Assembly (NCBI RefSeq): GCF_947503875.1
Contig: NZ_CANNFH010000007.1
Span: 116,811-180,810, forward strand
DNA length: 64,000 nt
Direction: 5' to 3'
Source: an uncultured Polaribacter sp.
Lineage (GTDB): Bacteria > Bacteroidota > Bacteroidia > Flavobacteriales > Flavobacteriaceae
The notes below the pieces were generated by a model that saw only the letters and a list, made by a program, of their open reading frames with translations, was not told the DNA's origin and did no database searches. This document shows, piece by piece, positions 41,766-51,704 of the stretch (position 1 is the stretch's first letter; each line of letters begins with the position of its first letter). A program made the translations under genes and the position numbers.

Positions 41766-42261
41766 ATTTTGAGCGAAACAGAGTGAAGTCGAAAAATCTC
41801 ACATCAAAACAAACAAAGACTTCTCCACAAGGTCGAAATGACAGAAATGACAAAAAGGTTTTACTATGCAACACAACAGTAAGCACACAAACTTGTCACT
41901 TCGATTTTAAGAGAAGTCCCATTAGAGTAAGAAATACATCTGTTATACTTTATTAAATGCTTTGCTTTATAAGATTTCTCCACAAGGTCGAAATGACAAA
42001 CAAACGTCATTTTGAGCGAAACAAAGTGAAGTCGAAAAATCTCACATCAAAACAAACGAAATTTCTCCACAAGTTCGAAATGACAATCAATTGTCATTTT
42101 GAGCGAAACAAAGTGGAGTCGAAAAATCTCATATCAAAACAAACAAAGATTTCTCCACAAGGTGGAAATGACAATCAAATGTCATTTTGAGCGAAACAAA
42201 GTGAAGTCGAAAAATCTCACCTCAAAACAAACAAAGATTTCTCCGCAAGTTCGAAATGACA
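41766..42261. repeat. Array of hairpin repeats (three adjacent units of 87-88 bp period plus one separate copy and two half copies)
   Basis: gtcattttgagcgaaacaaagtgaagtcgaaaaatctcacatcaaaacaaac...gatttctccacaaggtcgaaatgac; GTCATTT starts at 42006, 42093, 42181. Confidence 0.93.
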
Positions 42262-42375
42262 ACTATAAGAAAAATAACAAAAAACAAAAAGACTTTTCTG
42301 CAAATAGCAAAAAAGTCTTTATTCTATAAAATACACAAGAGTGTCTCTTCCCTCAGGGAAGATTAAGATGGGATA

Positions 42376-43941
42376 CTACTTTGCCACATTCACCGCTCGT
42401 GTTTCTCTAATAACTGTAACCTTAACTTGCCCTGGATACGTCATATCATTTTGTATTTTCTGAGAAATACTAAAAGACAATTCTGATGCTTTGGTATCAT
42501 TCACTTTAGTGCTTTCTACCATAACACGTAATTCTCTACCCGCTTGAATTGCATAAGCCTTCTGTACTCCAGAAAAACCAAAAGCAATGTCTTCTAGGTC
42601 TTTTAAACGTTGTATGTAAGAATCTAAAACCTGACGTCTTGCACCTGGTCTTGCTCCAGAAATTGCATCACAAACTTGCACTATTGGAGAAATTAAAGAT
42701 TTCATTTCAATCTCATCATGGTGTGCACCAATGGCGTTACAAACATCTGGCTTTTCACCATATTTTTCTGCCCATTGCATTCCTAATAATGCGTGTGGTA
42801 ATTCACTTTCTTCATTAGGTACTTTACCAATATCGTGCAACAAACCAGCTCTTTTGGCAACCTTCGCATTTAAGCCCATTTCTGAAGCCATAATACCGCA
42901 TAAATTTGCCACTTCTCTAGAGTGCTGCAATAAATTTTGACCGTAAGAAGATCTATATTTCATTCTACCCACAGCTTTTATCAATTCTGGGTGTAAACCA
43001 TGAATTCCTAAATCGATAACCGTTCTTTTACCAACTTCTATAATTTCTTGGGTAATTTGTTTTTCTGTTTTCCCTACAACTTCTTCAATTCTTGCTGGAT
43101 GAATTCTACCATCTGTAACCAATTTATGTAAAGATAAACGTGCAATTTCTCTTCTAATTGGATCAAAACAAGACAAAATAATAGCATCTGGCGTATCGTC
43201 TACAATAATTTCTACACCTGTTGCAGCTTCTATTGCTCTAATATTACGTCCTTCTCTACCAATTATTCGACCTTTTACATCATCAGACTCTAAATTAAAA
43301 ACAGAAACACAATTTTCTACAGCTTGCTCTACACCTACTCTTTGTATAGTACCTAAAACTACTTTTCTGGCTTCTTGTTCCGCAGTTAATTTCGCCTCTT
43401 CAACAGCTGTTTGTATAAATGCCATTGCCTCTGTCTTTGCTTCATCTTTTAAAGAAGATACCAATTCTTTTTTAGCTTCATCTGCAGATAGACCAGAGAT
43501 TTGTTCTAACATATCTACATGTCTTTTGTGCATTTTGTCTAATTCTCCTTCCTTCTTTTCTAAGAAATCTAGTTTAAAATCGTAATCTTTATTTTTAGCT
43601 TCTAAAGATTGATTTAATCGTTTATTTTTATCTACTTCAGAGGCAACTTTAGATTCTCTATCTCTAATTCTTTTCTCTACATCAGAAATCTTTTTTTCTC
43701 TAGAAAGTATAACTTTTTCGTGCTCAGATTTAAGCTCTATAAACTTTTCTTTTGCCTGTAAAATCTTATCTTTTTTTATTGATTCTGCATCAATTTTTGC
43801 CTCTTTTATAATTGTTGAAGCTTCTTTCTTGGTATCATTTAACAATTTTGTACCCTTTGATTTCTCTATAGTTTTGGCAATAATAAAGCCGACTAATATT
43901 CCAATAATTCCCACAATAATGGGAAGTAACATTCCATCCAT
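42376..43941 (-). CDS. rny: Ribonuclease Y
   Basis: N-terminal TM, coiled coil, KH motif [34 protein letters not shown] motif LLHDIGKV. Confidence 0.97.
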   Translation of the reverse strand: MDGMLLPIIVGIIGILVGFIIAKTIEKSKGTKLLNDTKKEASTIIKEAKIDAESIKKDKILQAKEKFIELKSEHEKVILSREKKISDVEKRIRDRESKVASEVDKNKRLNQSLEAKNKDYDFKLDFLEKKEGELDKMHKRHVDMLEQISGLSADEAKKELVSSLKDEAKTEAMAFIQTAVEEAKLTAEQEARKVVLGTIQRVGVEQAVENCVSVFNLESDDVKGRIIGREGRNIRAIEAATGVEIIVDDTPDAIILSCFDPIRREIARLSLHKLVTDGRIHPARIEEVVGKTEKQITQEIIEVGKRTVIDLGIHGLHPELIKAVGRMKYRSSYGQNLLQHSREVANLCGIMASEMGLNAKVAKRAGLLHDIGKVPNEESELPHALLGMQWAEKYGEKPDVCNAIGAHHDEIEMKSLISPIVQVCDAISGARPGARRQVLDSYIQRLKDLEDIAFGFSGVQKAYAIQAGRELRVMVESTKVNDTKASELSFSISQKIQNDMTYPGQVKVTVIRETRAVNVAK

Positions 43942-43960
43942 AATTTAAGTTTAGTATATA

Positions 43961-44144
43961 AAAAAAGCCTACGATAGTTTGGTTTTTATAAACTCCATTA
44001 TGACAAGTTTAGGACTAACTAGCTGATCAAGAATCCATCTAAAAACTGAAACAAGTTCAATAATAATGGCGTGCTTTGGCAACTAAGACTCATCCTTCAT
44101 AATAGGTATTTGTTGAGTTTATCAAACAATTTACTAACGTAGGC
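43961..44144 (-). ncRNA. ssrS: 6S-like RNA candidate
   Basis: About 180-nt gap between zapA and rny; complementary ends (minus strand gcctacgttagt ... actatcgtaggc) followed by ttttttt. Confidence 0.65.
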
Positions 44145-44172
44145 AGTGTTTTGTTAATGTGTTTTAAAGAAC

Positions 44173-44463
44173 TTATTTTAAATGAGTTTGCACCAATTGT
44201 GTTAACTCTTTAATTTTATTTATCGTTTCAACTTGTTCTGTATCTTTTTGTAGTGATGAAATTTCTAATTTTGATGCAAATTGTAATGCACACATGGCTA
44301 AAACATCTTGTTTATCGCTAACTGCATAGTTTTGTTCAAACCTAGAAATTAAGGTATTAATTGCTAAAGCCGCTTTACGCATCCCCTCTTCCTCTTTAAT
44401 GTTATTTACACTTAAAGGATAGGTTCTACCTGCAATTACAATATTAATTTTTAATTTATCCAC
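44173..44463 (-). CDS. zapA: Cell division protein ZapA
   Basis: IVIAGRTYPLSVNNIKEEEGMRKAALAINTLISRFE. Confidence 0.9.
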   Translation of the reverse strand: MDKLKINIVIAGRTYPLSVNNIKEEEGMRKAALAINTLISRFEQNYAVSDKQDVLAMCALQFASKLEISSLQKDTEQVETINKIKELTQLVQTHLK

Positions 44464-44477
44464 TATTTAAAAGAACG

Positions 44478-44768
44478 TTATTGTTGTAACTGAATAATAC
44501 ACTTATCAATTTCTTTGATTAATGCATTTATTTTGAGTTTTGTTTCTCTTGTATTTTGATTACTGCCTTCAATAGTTTTTGCAATTTTTAAAGTATCAAA
44601 ATTGTCTTTTTGTTGCTGTAAAAGTTGCTCTTTTTCTAGTAATTTTTGTTGTAATTTTGTGTTCCTTTTTAGCAAGATCTCATTTTCTTCTTTTAAAAAA
44701 TTATAATTAAAAAGTAAACTTTTTAAGCTATCTTCCAATAAATGAACTACTTCTAAGGTATTACTCAT
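44478..44768 (-). CDS. Small coiled-coil hypothetical protein (ZapB-like by size and context)
   Basis: Heptad-rich 96 aa ORF immediately upstream of zapA. Confidence 0.75.
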   Translation of the reverse strand: MSNTLEVVHLLEDSLKSLLFNYNFLKEENEILLKRNTKLQQKLLEKEQLLQQQKDNFDTLKIAKTIEGSNQNTRETKLKINALIKEIDKCIIQLQQ

Positions 44769-44912
44769 AAAAAAACTAGAATAAAACTATCTAGACAAAG
44801 TTAGCAATCTGTTTTAAACTTTACAACATTTAATTGCAATAATAATAAGTGACTAATTATTAACAGTTTAAATGAACAGTAAAATTTTACTATTTTTACC
44901 AAAAATTAACCT

Positions 44913-46625
44913 TTGAAAGCATACCTATTTGCCCTACTTTTTTGTTTTACCTTAGGTAGTTTTACCCAAGAAAAATACCCTAAAGATTATTTTAGAAGTC
45001 CGTTAAACATTCCTATTGTGCTTTCTGGTACTTTTGGTGAATTACGAAGCAATCATTTTCACTCGGGTTTAGACATCAAAACCCAAGGTAAAGAAGGTTT
45101 GCCTGTTTTTGCAGTTGCAGATGGTTATGTTTCTAGAATAAAAGTACAACAATTTGGTTATGGTAAAGCCATTTATGTAACTCACCCAAATGGTTATACT
45201 AGCGTTTATGGCCATTTAAGCAAGTTTTCTGATGAAATTGAAACGTATGTAAAAAGCATTCAATACAAAAAAGAGAATTACCAAACGGGAAATCTTTATC
45301 CGAAGAAAAACCAATTTACACTTACAAAAGGACAGATTTTTGCTTTTTCTGGAGATTCTGGTGGCTCTGGAGGACCTCATTTACATTTTGAAATTAGAAA
45401 TACAAAATCTGAAAATGTAATAAATCCCATGTTTTTTGGGATTACTACACCAGATACAAAAGCACCAACTTTTCAAGCATTACATGTTTATCCACTAAGT
45501 GATAATGCAAGAATAAACAAACAGTTTAATTCTTTTAAGGTTAATATAAAAAATATAGGAAAAGGAAAATATCAAGCAGATAGAATTTCTGCCAGTGGTG
45601 CTATTGGTTTTGGTGTAAATGTTTTTGATAGATTAAACAGAGCTCCCAATAAAAACGGAATTTACAGCTTAGAAATGCTTGTAAATGGCAAACGCTATTA
45701 TTATCACGATTTAGAAACCTTTTCTTTTGCAGAAACCAAATATTTAAATTTATTAATAGATTACAGCTACTTTAAAAAATATAGAAGCAGATTGCAAAAA
45801 ACGTATAAAAAAGAAGCGAATAAATTATCTATTTATCAAGATTTACTTAATAATGGTAAAATTGAAATAGAAGATAAAAGAAATTATTCCGTAGAAATTA
45901 TTGCAAAAGATTTTAATGGCAATGCAAGTAGCATTAAAATACCGGTTGTAGGTGCAAGTTCTAATGCTATTTTTAAAAAACAAAAAGATACTACTGCCTA
46001 TAAAATAAAGGCAAAGGCATTTCACAAATTCACTTTGGAAAATGTTACAGTTGCTTTTCCTAAAAACACATTTTACGAAGATTTGTTTTTAGATTTTAAG
46101 GTTACCAATGGCATTGCACAAATACACACACCTACTGTGCCTTTAGATAAAAGTTATACACTTACATTTAATGTTTCTAAGTATTCTGAAGACGAAAAAA
46201 AACAACTGTACATTGCTAATGTGGACTATGCAAAATACCCACGTTACCAAAACACCAGAAAAAGAGACAGCACTTTTTTCACCACAACCAAATCATTAGG
46301 AAAATATACCTTGAAAAAAGACAGTAAAAAACCGACTGTGCGTGCTTTGTATTTTAAAGATCAACAATGGATTAGTAGTTTAAAAACATTGCAGGTAAAA
46401 ATTGCAGATGTAGGTTCTGGAATAAAAGATTGGTATGCTACTATAGACGGTAATTGGATTTTAATGGAGTTTAATCATAAAAAAGGGATTTTAACCTATA
46501 ATTTTAATGATAAAAAATTGGTGGGTAGCAAACATATCTTTAAAATTGTAGTCTCAGATAATGTTGGCAATACTACAAGCCTTTCTAGAACGTTCTTTAG
46601 AAAGACAACCGATATTAAAAGATAA
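44913..46625 (+). CDS. M23 family metallopeptidase
   Basis: NHFHSGLDIKTQGKEGLPVFAVADGYVSRI, GGPHLHFEIR; TTG start. Confidence 0.93.
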   Translation: MKAYLFALLFCFTLGSFTQEKYPKDYFRSPLNIPIVLSGTFGELRSNHFHSGLDIKTQGKEGLPVFAVADGYVSRIKVQQFGYGKAIYVTHPNGYTSVYGHLSKFSDEIETYVKSIQYKKENYQTGNLYPKKNQFTLTKGQIFAFSGDSGGSGGPHLHFEIRNTKSENVINPMFFGITTPDTKAPTFQALHVYPLSDNARINKQFNSFKVNIKNIGKGKYQADRISASGAIGFGVNVFDRLNRAPNKNGIYSLEMLVNGKRYYYHDLETFSFAETKYLNLLIDYSYFKKYRSRLQKTYKKEANKLSIYQDLLNNGKIEIEDKRNYSVEIIAKDFNGNASSIKIPVVGASSNAIFKKQKDTTAYKIKAKAFHKFTLENVTVAFPKNTFYEDLFLDFKVTNGIAQIHTPTVPLDKSYTLTFNVSKYSEDEKKQLYIANVDYAKYPRYQNTRKRDSTFFTTTKSLGKYTLKKDSKKPTVRALYFKDQQWISSLKTLQVKIADVGSGIKDWYATIDGNWILMEFNHKKGILTYNFNDKKLVGSKHIFKIVVSDNVGNTTSLSRTFFRKTTDIKR

Positions 46626-46639
46626 CATCAAAACCAATA

Positions 46640-49087
46640 ATGAAAAATATTTTACTATTTCTTTTAATTTGCCCCACTCTTCTAATAGCACAAAAAACTA
46701 CTATTCTAAAAGGTACAGTTAAAAACACCTCTAAAATTCCCATAGAAAATGTATCTGTTAAATTTGGAAAAACTGGTACCATAACAGATAAAAATGGAAA
46801 TTATAGCTTAAGAATTCCGCTTAAAAAAGAAGTTACTTTAGTTTTTAGACACATTTCTTATCATACGTTTACTCATAAAATTACTGCCAAAAGCAGGAGT
46901 TTAATGCGCTACTCTCCTACACTAATTTCAAAATCGGAAAGTCTGGAGGAAATTGTTATAAAAAATAGAGAAAAAGAGGCACAGGGCATTACCACTATAG
47001 ATGCTTTAAAAGCAAGAACAATTATTGGTGCAAATGCAGGTGTAGAAAACATACTAATGACCTTGCCTGGTGTAAATAATAACAATGAACTTAGTACCCA
47101 ATATAATGTAAGAGGTGGTAATTTTGATGAAAATTTGGTTTATGTAAACGGAATTGAAATTTACAGGCCTTTTTTAATAAGATCTGGGCAACAAGAAGGT
47201 TTAAGTTTTGTAAACGCAAATATGGTGCAAAATATTAATTTTTCTGCGGGTGGTTTTCAAGCCAAGTATGGCGATAGATTATCGTCTGTTTTAGATATTA
47301 CTTATAGAAAACCAAAAGAAACAGCCACTTCAATAGATTTTAGTTTGCTTGGTGGTAGTGCTACTTTTGAAACCAATGCACTTGATAAAAAACTAAGTGT
47401 AATTACCAGTTTACGTTATAGAGACAACAGTTTGTTTGTAAATAGCAAACAAATAGAAACCAATTTTAGACCTCGTTTTACAGATTTACAATCGTTTGTT
47501 ACTTATGATTTCTCTGAACGTTTTTCTTTAAATTATTTGAGTAATTTTTCTATGAATAATTACGATTATCAACCTGTAAGCAGACGAACACGTTTTGGAA
47601 CAATTGCAGATCCTGTAGAGTTGGTTGTGTTTTATAATGGTAAAGAAGAAAATAATTATTTAACGTTGTTTAATGCCTTATCTGGTAATTACAAAGTGAA
47701 TGAAAATTTTACATTAACCACTACTGTTTCTAGCTACAACACCCAAGAAGAAGAGTATTTTGATATTGCTGCTTCTTATAATATAGGTGCTGTTGATGCC
47801 AATATTGGTTCAGAAAACTTTGGCGAAGTTGGTTTTTCTGAAGGAATTGGATCACAACTAAATCATGCTAGAAACGATTTAGATGCACTAATAAACAATG
47901 TACAAATAAGAGGATCTATTAAAAACGACAAACAACAGTGGAATTTTGGCGTAAAATATCAAAATGAAGACATTAGAGAACGTATTAGAGAATGGGAAGT
48001 TATCGATTCTTTAGGTTTTTCTGTAAGACCTCCAGGTACTCCTGGCAACAATCAACCTTTTACACCTTTTGATGGTGCTATTATACCTTTTCAAAGCATT
48101 AGAGAAGACAATCGTGTAAATATTAATAGAGTAGCTGCTTTTTTACAATTTAACGAACGTTTGTTTCTTGGTGAGAATGAAGTATGGTATAATATTGGTG
48201 TGAGAGCACAAAACTTTTTAGTTAGTTCTGGTGGAAAATCCTCTAAAAACACAACGATTATAAGTCCTAGAGCACAATTTGCCATAAAACCAAATTGGAC
48301 TAAAGATATGCTGTTTCGTATTTCTGGAGGTTGGTACTTGCAACCACCAAATTACAGAGAGTTAAAAGATTTTAACGGAAAAATAAATGTAGATGTAAAA
48401 GCACAAAAATCCATTCACCTTGTAACTGGTATGGATTATAGTTTTGATTTATGGGAAAGGCCTTTTAAGCTTACCACAGAAGCATATTATAAAGATTTAA
48501 TAGATGTAAATTCGTACTCTGTAGATAATGTAAGAATTAGATATAGAGCAGACAACCTTACAAAAGCCTATGCTTATGGTTTTGATGCTAGGCTAAATGG
48601 AGAGTTTGTACCTGGTAGTGAAAGCTGGGTGAGTTTTGGCTATTTAAAAACCGAAGAAAATATTGATGGTAGAGGTTATATTGCAAGACCTTCTGATCAA
48701 AGATTAAAATTTGCCATCTTGTTTCAAGATTATGTACCCAATTTACCTAACCTAAAAGCTTATTTAAACTTAGTGTACAATACTGGCGTTCCTGGTGGCG
48801 CGCCTGCCTATGCAGATGTTTATGATTTTCAGGCACGTTTAAGAGATTATAGACGTGCAGATTTGGGTGTTTCTTATGTATTTACAGATGCAAACAAACA
48901 ATATGAAAATGGTTGGCTGGCAAATTTTAAAGAACTTACAGCTGGTTTAGAGCTTTTTAACATGTTTGATATTCAAAATGCAATTACCAATACTTGGGTG
49001 AGAGATGTAAATTCTAAAAATCAATTTGGCATCCCAAATTTTATGACGGGCAGAGTTTTAAACTTTAAAGTTGCTATGCAATTTTAA
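46640..49087 (+). CDS. TonB-dependent receptor with carboxypeptidase-like regulatory domain
   Basis: ILKGTVKNTSKIPIENVSVKFGKTGTITDKNGNY, plug GVENILMTLPGVNNNNELSTQYNVRGGNFDENLVYVNGIEIYRP, beta-barrel. Confidence 0.94.
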   Translation: MKNILLFLLICPTLLIAQKTTILKGTVKNTSKIPIENVSVKFGKTGTITDKNGNYSLRIPLKKEVTLVFRHISYHTFTHKITAKSRSLMRYSPTLISKSESLEEIVIKNREKEAQGITTIDALKARTIIGANAGVENILMTLPGVNNNNELSTQYNVRGGNFDENLVYVNGIEIYRPFLIRSGQQEGLSFVNANMVQNINFSAGGFQAKYGDRLSSVLDITYRKPKETATSIDFSLLGGSATFETNALDKKLSVITSLRYRDNSLFVNSKQIETNFRPRFTDLQSFVTYDFSERFSLNYLSNFSMNNYDYQPVSRRTRFGTIADPVELVVFYNGKEENNYLTLFNALSGNYKVNENFTLTTTVSSYNTQEEEYFDIAASYNIGAVDANIGSENFGEVGFSEGIGSQLNHARNDLDALINNVQIRGSIKNDKQQWNFGVKYQNEDIRERIREWEVIDSLGFSVRPPGTPGNNQPFTPFDGAIIPFQSIREDNRVNINRVAAFLQFNERLFLGENEVWYNIGVRAQNFLVSSGGKSSKNTTIISPRAQFAIKPNWTKDMLFRISGGWYLQPPNYRELKDFNGKINVDVKAQKSIHLVTGMDYSFDLWERPFKLTTEAYYKDLIDVNSYSVDNVRIRYRADNLTKAYAYGFDARLNGEFVPGSESWVSFGYLKTEENIDGRGYIARPSDQRLKFAILFQDYVPNLPNLKAYLNLVYNTGVPGGAPAYADVYDFQARLRDYRRADLGVSYVFTDANKQYENGWLANFKELTAGLELFNMFDIQNAITNTWVRDVNSKNQFGIPNFMTGRVLNFKVAMQF

Positions 49088-49118
49088 ATAAATAAAGACT
49101 ATCAAGAAATCTTATAAT

Positions 49119-49309
49119 TTAACGCGAGTTCGATATAACTACAACAGTTATACTTATTATAATTAGTTATTTGTCATTTCGAACGAAACGAAGTGTAGTT
49201 GAGAAATCTCGTATTTAATTAGAGATTTTTCCATTTTCAAACGAAATGAGATAAATTTTAAATAGTAACTGACAAACAAACAATATTTTTTAAATCGAAC
49301 TCACGTTAA
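49119..49309. repeat. MITE-like dispersed element with imperfect 16-bp terminal inverted repeats
   Basis: ttaacgcgagttcgat (49119-49134) and atcgaactcacgttaa (49294-49309), 15/16 complementary. Confidence 0.7.
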
Positions 49310-49317
49310 TTTAGATA

Positions 49318-49770
49318 TTATTCTAAAATCTGTGCTGTATGGGCTTTGGTTTTTACCTTAGCAATAATAGCTTCAATTACGCCCTTTTCATCAATAACAA
49401 AAGTAGTTCTATGAATACCATCATATTCTTTGCCCATAAATTTCTTTGGTCCCCAAACACCAAAAGCTTCAATAACAGCTTTGTCTTCATCCGCTAAAAG
49501 CGGAAAAGGCAACTCGTTTTTATTTATAAAATTTTGTTGTCTTTTTGCCGAGTCTGCACTAACCCCTAAAACATCATATCCTTTAGCTAAAAAAGATTGA
49601 TAATTGTCTCTTAAATCACAGGCTTCTGCTGTGCAACCTGGTGTACTTGCCTTTGGGTAAAAAAATAACACTAGTTTTTTACCTGAATAATCTGCCAGTT
49701 TTATGGTGTTTCCTGCGTTATCTTTTGCTTCAAATTGTGGAGCCTTATCTCCTATTTTTAGTGTTGTCAT
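49318..49770 (-). CDS. bcp: Thioredoxin-dependent peroxiredoxin, Bcp type
   Basis: LVLFFYPKASTPGCTAEACDLRDNY. Confidence 0.95.
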   Translation of the reverse strand: MTTLKIGDKAPQFEAKDNAGNTIKLADYSGKKLVLFFYPKASTPGCTAEACDLRDNYQSFLAKGYDVLGVSADSAKRQQNFINKNELPFPLLADEDKAVIEAFGVWGPKKFMGKEYDGIHRTTFVIDEKGVIEAIIAKVKTKAHTAQILE

Positions 49771-49892
49771 TGTTTTAACTTTTAAGTTTATAAAACGGAA
49801 AGTTAAAAAGTAAAATTCATTCTAAAAACTTTTTAGTTTACTATCTATAAAACTTTAGAAACTTTTAACTTTACAATTTTAGAATCTAAATT

Positions 49893-50549
49893 ATGACGAA
49901 ACAACAAAAAGTACAATTTGTAATTGATAAATTAGAAGAATTGTATCCAGAAATTCCTATTCCTTTAGATCATAAAGATCCGTATACCTTATTAATAGCT
50001 GTCTTATTATCTGCACAATGTACAGATGTTCGGGTAAATCAAATTACACCTTTATTATTCGCTAAAGCGGATAACCCTTTTGATATGGTTAAAATGACGG
50101 TAGAAGAAATTAAGGATATAATAAGACCTTGTGGTTTATCGCCCATGAAAAGCAAAGGCATTTATGGCTTATCTAAAATTTTAATCGAAAAATACAATGG
50201 GGAAGTTCCGCAATCTTTTGAAGGTTTAGAGGAATTGCCTGCAGTTGGTCATAAAACGGCGAGTGTTGTTATGAGTCAGGCTTTTGGTGTACCTGCCTTT
50301 CCTGTAGATACCCATATTCAGCGTTTAATGTTTCGTTGGAATTTATCTAACGGAAAAAGCGTTGCACAAACCGAAAAGGATGCAAAACGTTTGTTTCCCA
50401 AAGAATTATGGAATGATTTGCATCTGCAAATAATTTGGTATGGTAGAGAATATTCACCTGCAAGAGGTTGGAATTTAGAAAATGATATTATTACCAAAAC
50501 AGTTGGTAGAAAAACAGTTATCAATGATTATTATAAGGGTAAGAAATAG
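49893..50549 (+). CDS. nth: Endonuclease III-like DNA glycosylase without C-terminal Fe-S cysteines
   Basis: LLSAQCTDVRVNQITPLLF, EELPAVGHKTASVVMSQAFGVPAFPVDTHI; ends GREYSPARGWNLENDIITKTVGRKT. Confidence 0.92.
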   Translation: MTKQQKVQFVIDKLEELYPEIPIPLDHKDPYTLLIAVLLSAQCTDVRVNQITPLLFAKADNPFDMVKMTVEEIKDIIRPCGLSPMKSKGIYGLSKILIEKYNGEVPQSFEGLEELPAVGHKTASVVMSQAFGVPAFPVDTHIQRLMFRWNLSNGKSVAQTEKDAKRLFPKELWNDLHLQIIWYGREYSPARGWNLENDIITKTVGRKTVINDYYKGKK

Positions 50550-50660
50550 ATTTTACTCAAAGATTTACAGAAAAAGTATAAAGTAATACATAACAGTGTC
50601 CCTTACCTAGCCTGTATTGAGCGCAGTCGAAATAGGAAGGTTAAGGTGGAAACAGAGCAT

Positions 50661-50693
50661 AAAAAAAGCCTCAACTTTCGTTGAGACTTTTTC
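50661..50693. terminator. Bidirectional intrinsic terminator
   Basis: aaaaaaagcCTCAACtttcGTTGAGactttttcc. Confidence 0.8.
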
Positions 50694-50698
50694 CACTT

Positions 50699-50842
50699 TT
50701 AATTCAAATTCAACTCAATGAAATCTTTTGATTTGGTTTTTACAACAGCTAACGATTTGGAAAAATTAATCAAAAATTGAATTGTTTCTTTTTGGGGTTG
50801 CATCTGCTTAGCAGATAATTTTTTAGAGTAAAGTTGCATCAT
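50699..50842 (-). CDS. 47-aa small ORF downstream of the ECF sigma factor
   Basis: MMQLYSKKLSAKQMQPQKETIQFLINFSKSLAVVKTKSKDFIELNLN*; below the ORF-track length cutoff. Confidence 0.7.
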   Translation of the reverse strand: MMQLYSKKLSAKQMQPQKETIQFLINFSKSLAVVKTKSKDFIELNLN

Positions 50843-50901
50843 ATATACTTTTTTAAAATGTTGGTTTCTAAAAGTATAACGCTACTTATTTCTATTTATT
50901 A

Positions 50902-51510
50902 TTAGTTCACCAAAATTATATTGTGTTTCTCTATTAACTTACGCATATTAATTAATGCATAACGCATTCTACCTAAAGCTGTATTTATGCTAACACCAGT
51001 ATTCTCGCTTATTTCTTTAAAACTCATATCTTTATACATACGCATTACCAAAACCTCTTTTTGTTCTTCTGGCAACTCATTTACAAGTTCTCTAACATCA
51101 TCATAAATCTGTTCTTGTATAATTTGTTTTTCGGCATTTAAATTTCCATCGCCTAAAACAGAAAAAATATCAAATTCATCTGTATTTCTAAACTTTGGCA
51201 TTCTATTATTCTTTCTAAAATAATCAATTACCAAATTGTGTGCTATACGCATTACCCAAGGTAAAAACTTACCTTCCTCATTATAGCTCCCTTTTTTTAG
51301 CGTTCTAATTACTTTAATAAAAGTATCTTGAAAAATATCTTCTGTAATATTTTTGTCCTGCACCTTACTGTATATAAAACTAAATAAACGTTGCTGGTGT
51401 CTATTAATTAAAACGGCTAAAGAAGCCTCTTTACCTTTAATATATTCACTTACTAAAAGACTATCTTTATTCTTGTTATCACGCATAATAATTACTTTAA
51501 GGATAAGCAA
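50902..51510 (-). CDS. RNA polymerase sigma factor, sigma-70/ECF family
   Basis: DIFQDTFIKVIRTLKKG, FLPWVMRIAHNLVIDYFRK, MRMYKDMSFKEISENTGVSINTALGRMRYAL. Confidence 0.94.
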   Translation of the reverse strand: MLILKVIIMRDNKNKDSLLVSEYIKGKEASLAVLINRHQQRLFSFIYSKVQDKNITEDIFQDTFIKVIRTLKKGSYNEEGKFLPWVMRIAHNLVIDYFRKNNRMPKFRNTDEFDIFSVLGDGNLNAEKQIIQEQIYDDVRELVNELPEEQKEVLVMRMYKDMSFKEISENTGVSINTALGRMRYALINMRKLIEKHNIILVN

Positions 51511-51704
51511 GATTGCTTATCGTTTATTATTTTTTAATAATTCTAAAAGTAATTTTAATCTATATGCGCCTAATTTTGTGAGGATTAATAATGCCAAAGA
51601 TGTATAATATTTTCTAAAATCACAAATATTTAACAAAAAAAGATTTTTACAACTTCTAAAATGCGTGTTTTTTTTGGTAATTTTATCGCTTATTTTTTTG
51701 ATAT

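Noticed and set aside
42006-42261. CRISPR array from the regularly spaced repeats after xerD
   Set aside because: Whole 87-88 bp units are near-identical with no unique spacers and no cas genes nearby.
41957-42329. ORFs 41957-42190 and 42099-42329 as genes
   Set aside because: They lie inside the hairpin-repeat array and translate its units (RHFERNKV.SKNL..QT repeats); no independent coding evidence.
42549-42940. Plus-strand ORFs 42549-42818 and 42731-42940
   Set aside because: Antisense to conserved RNase Y coding sequence.
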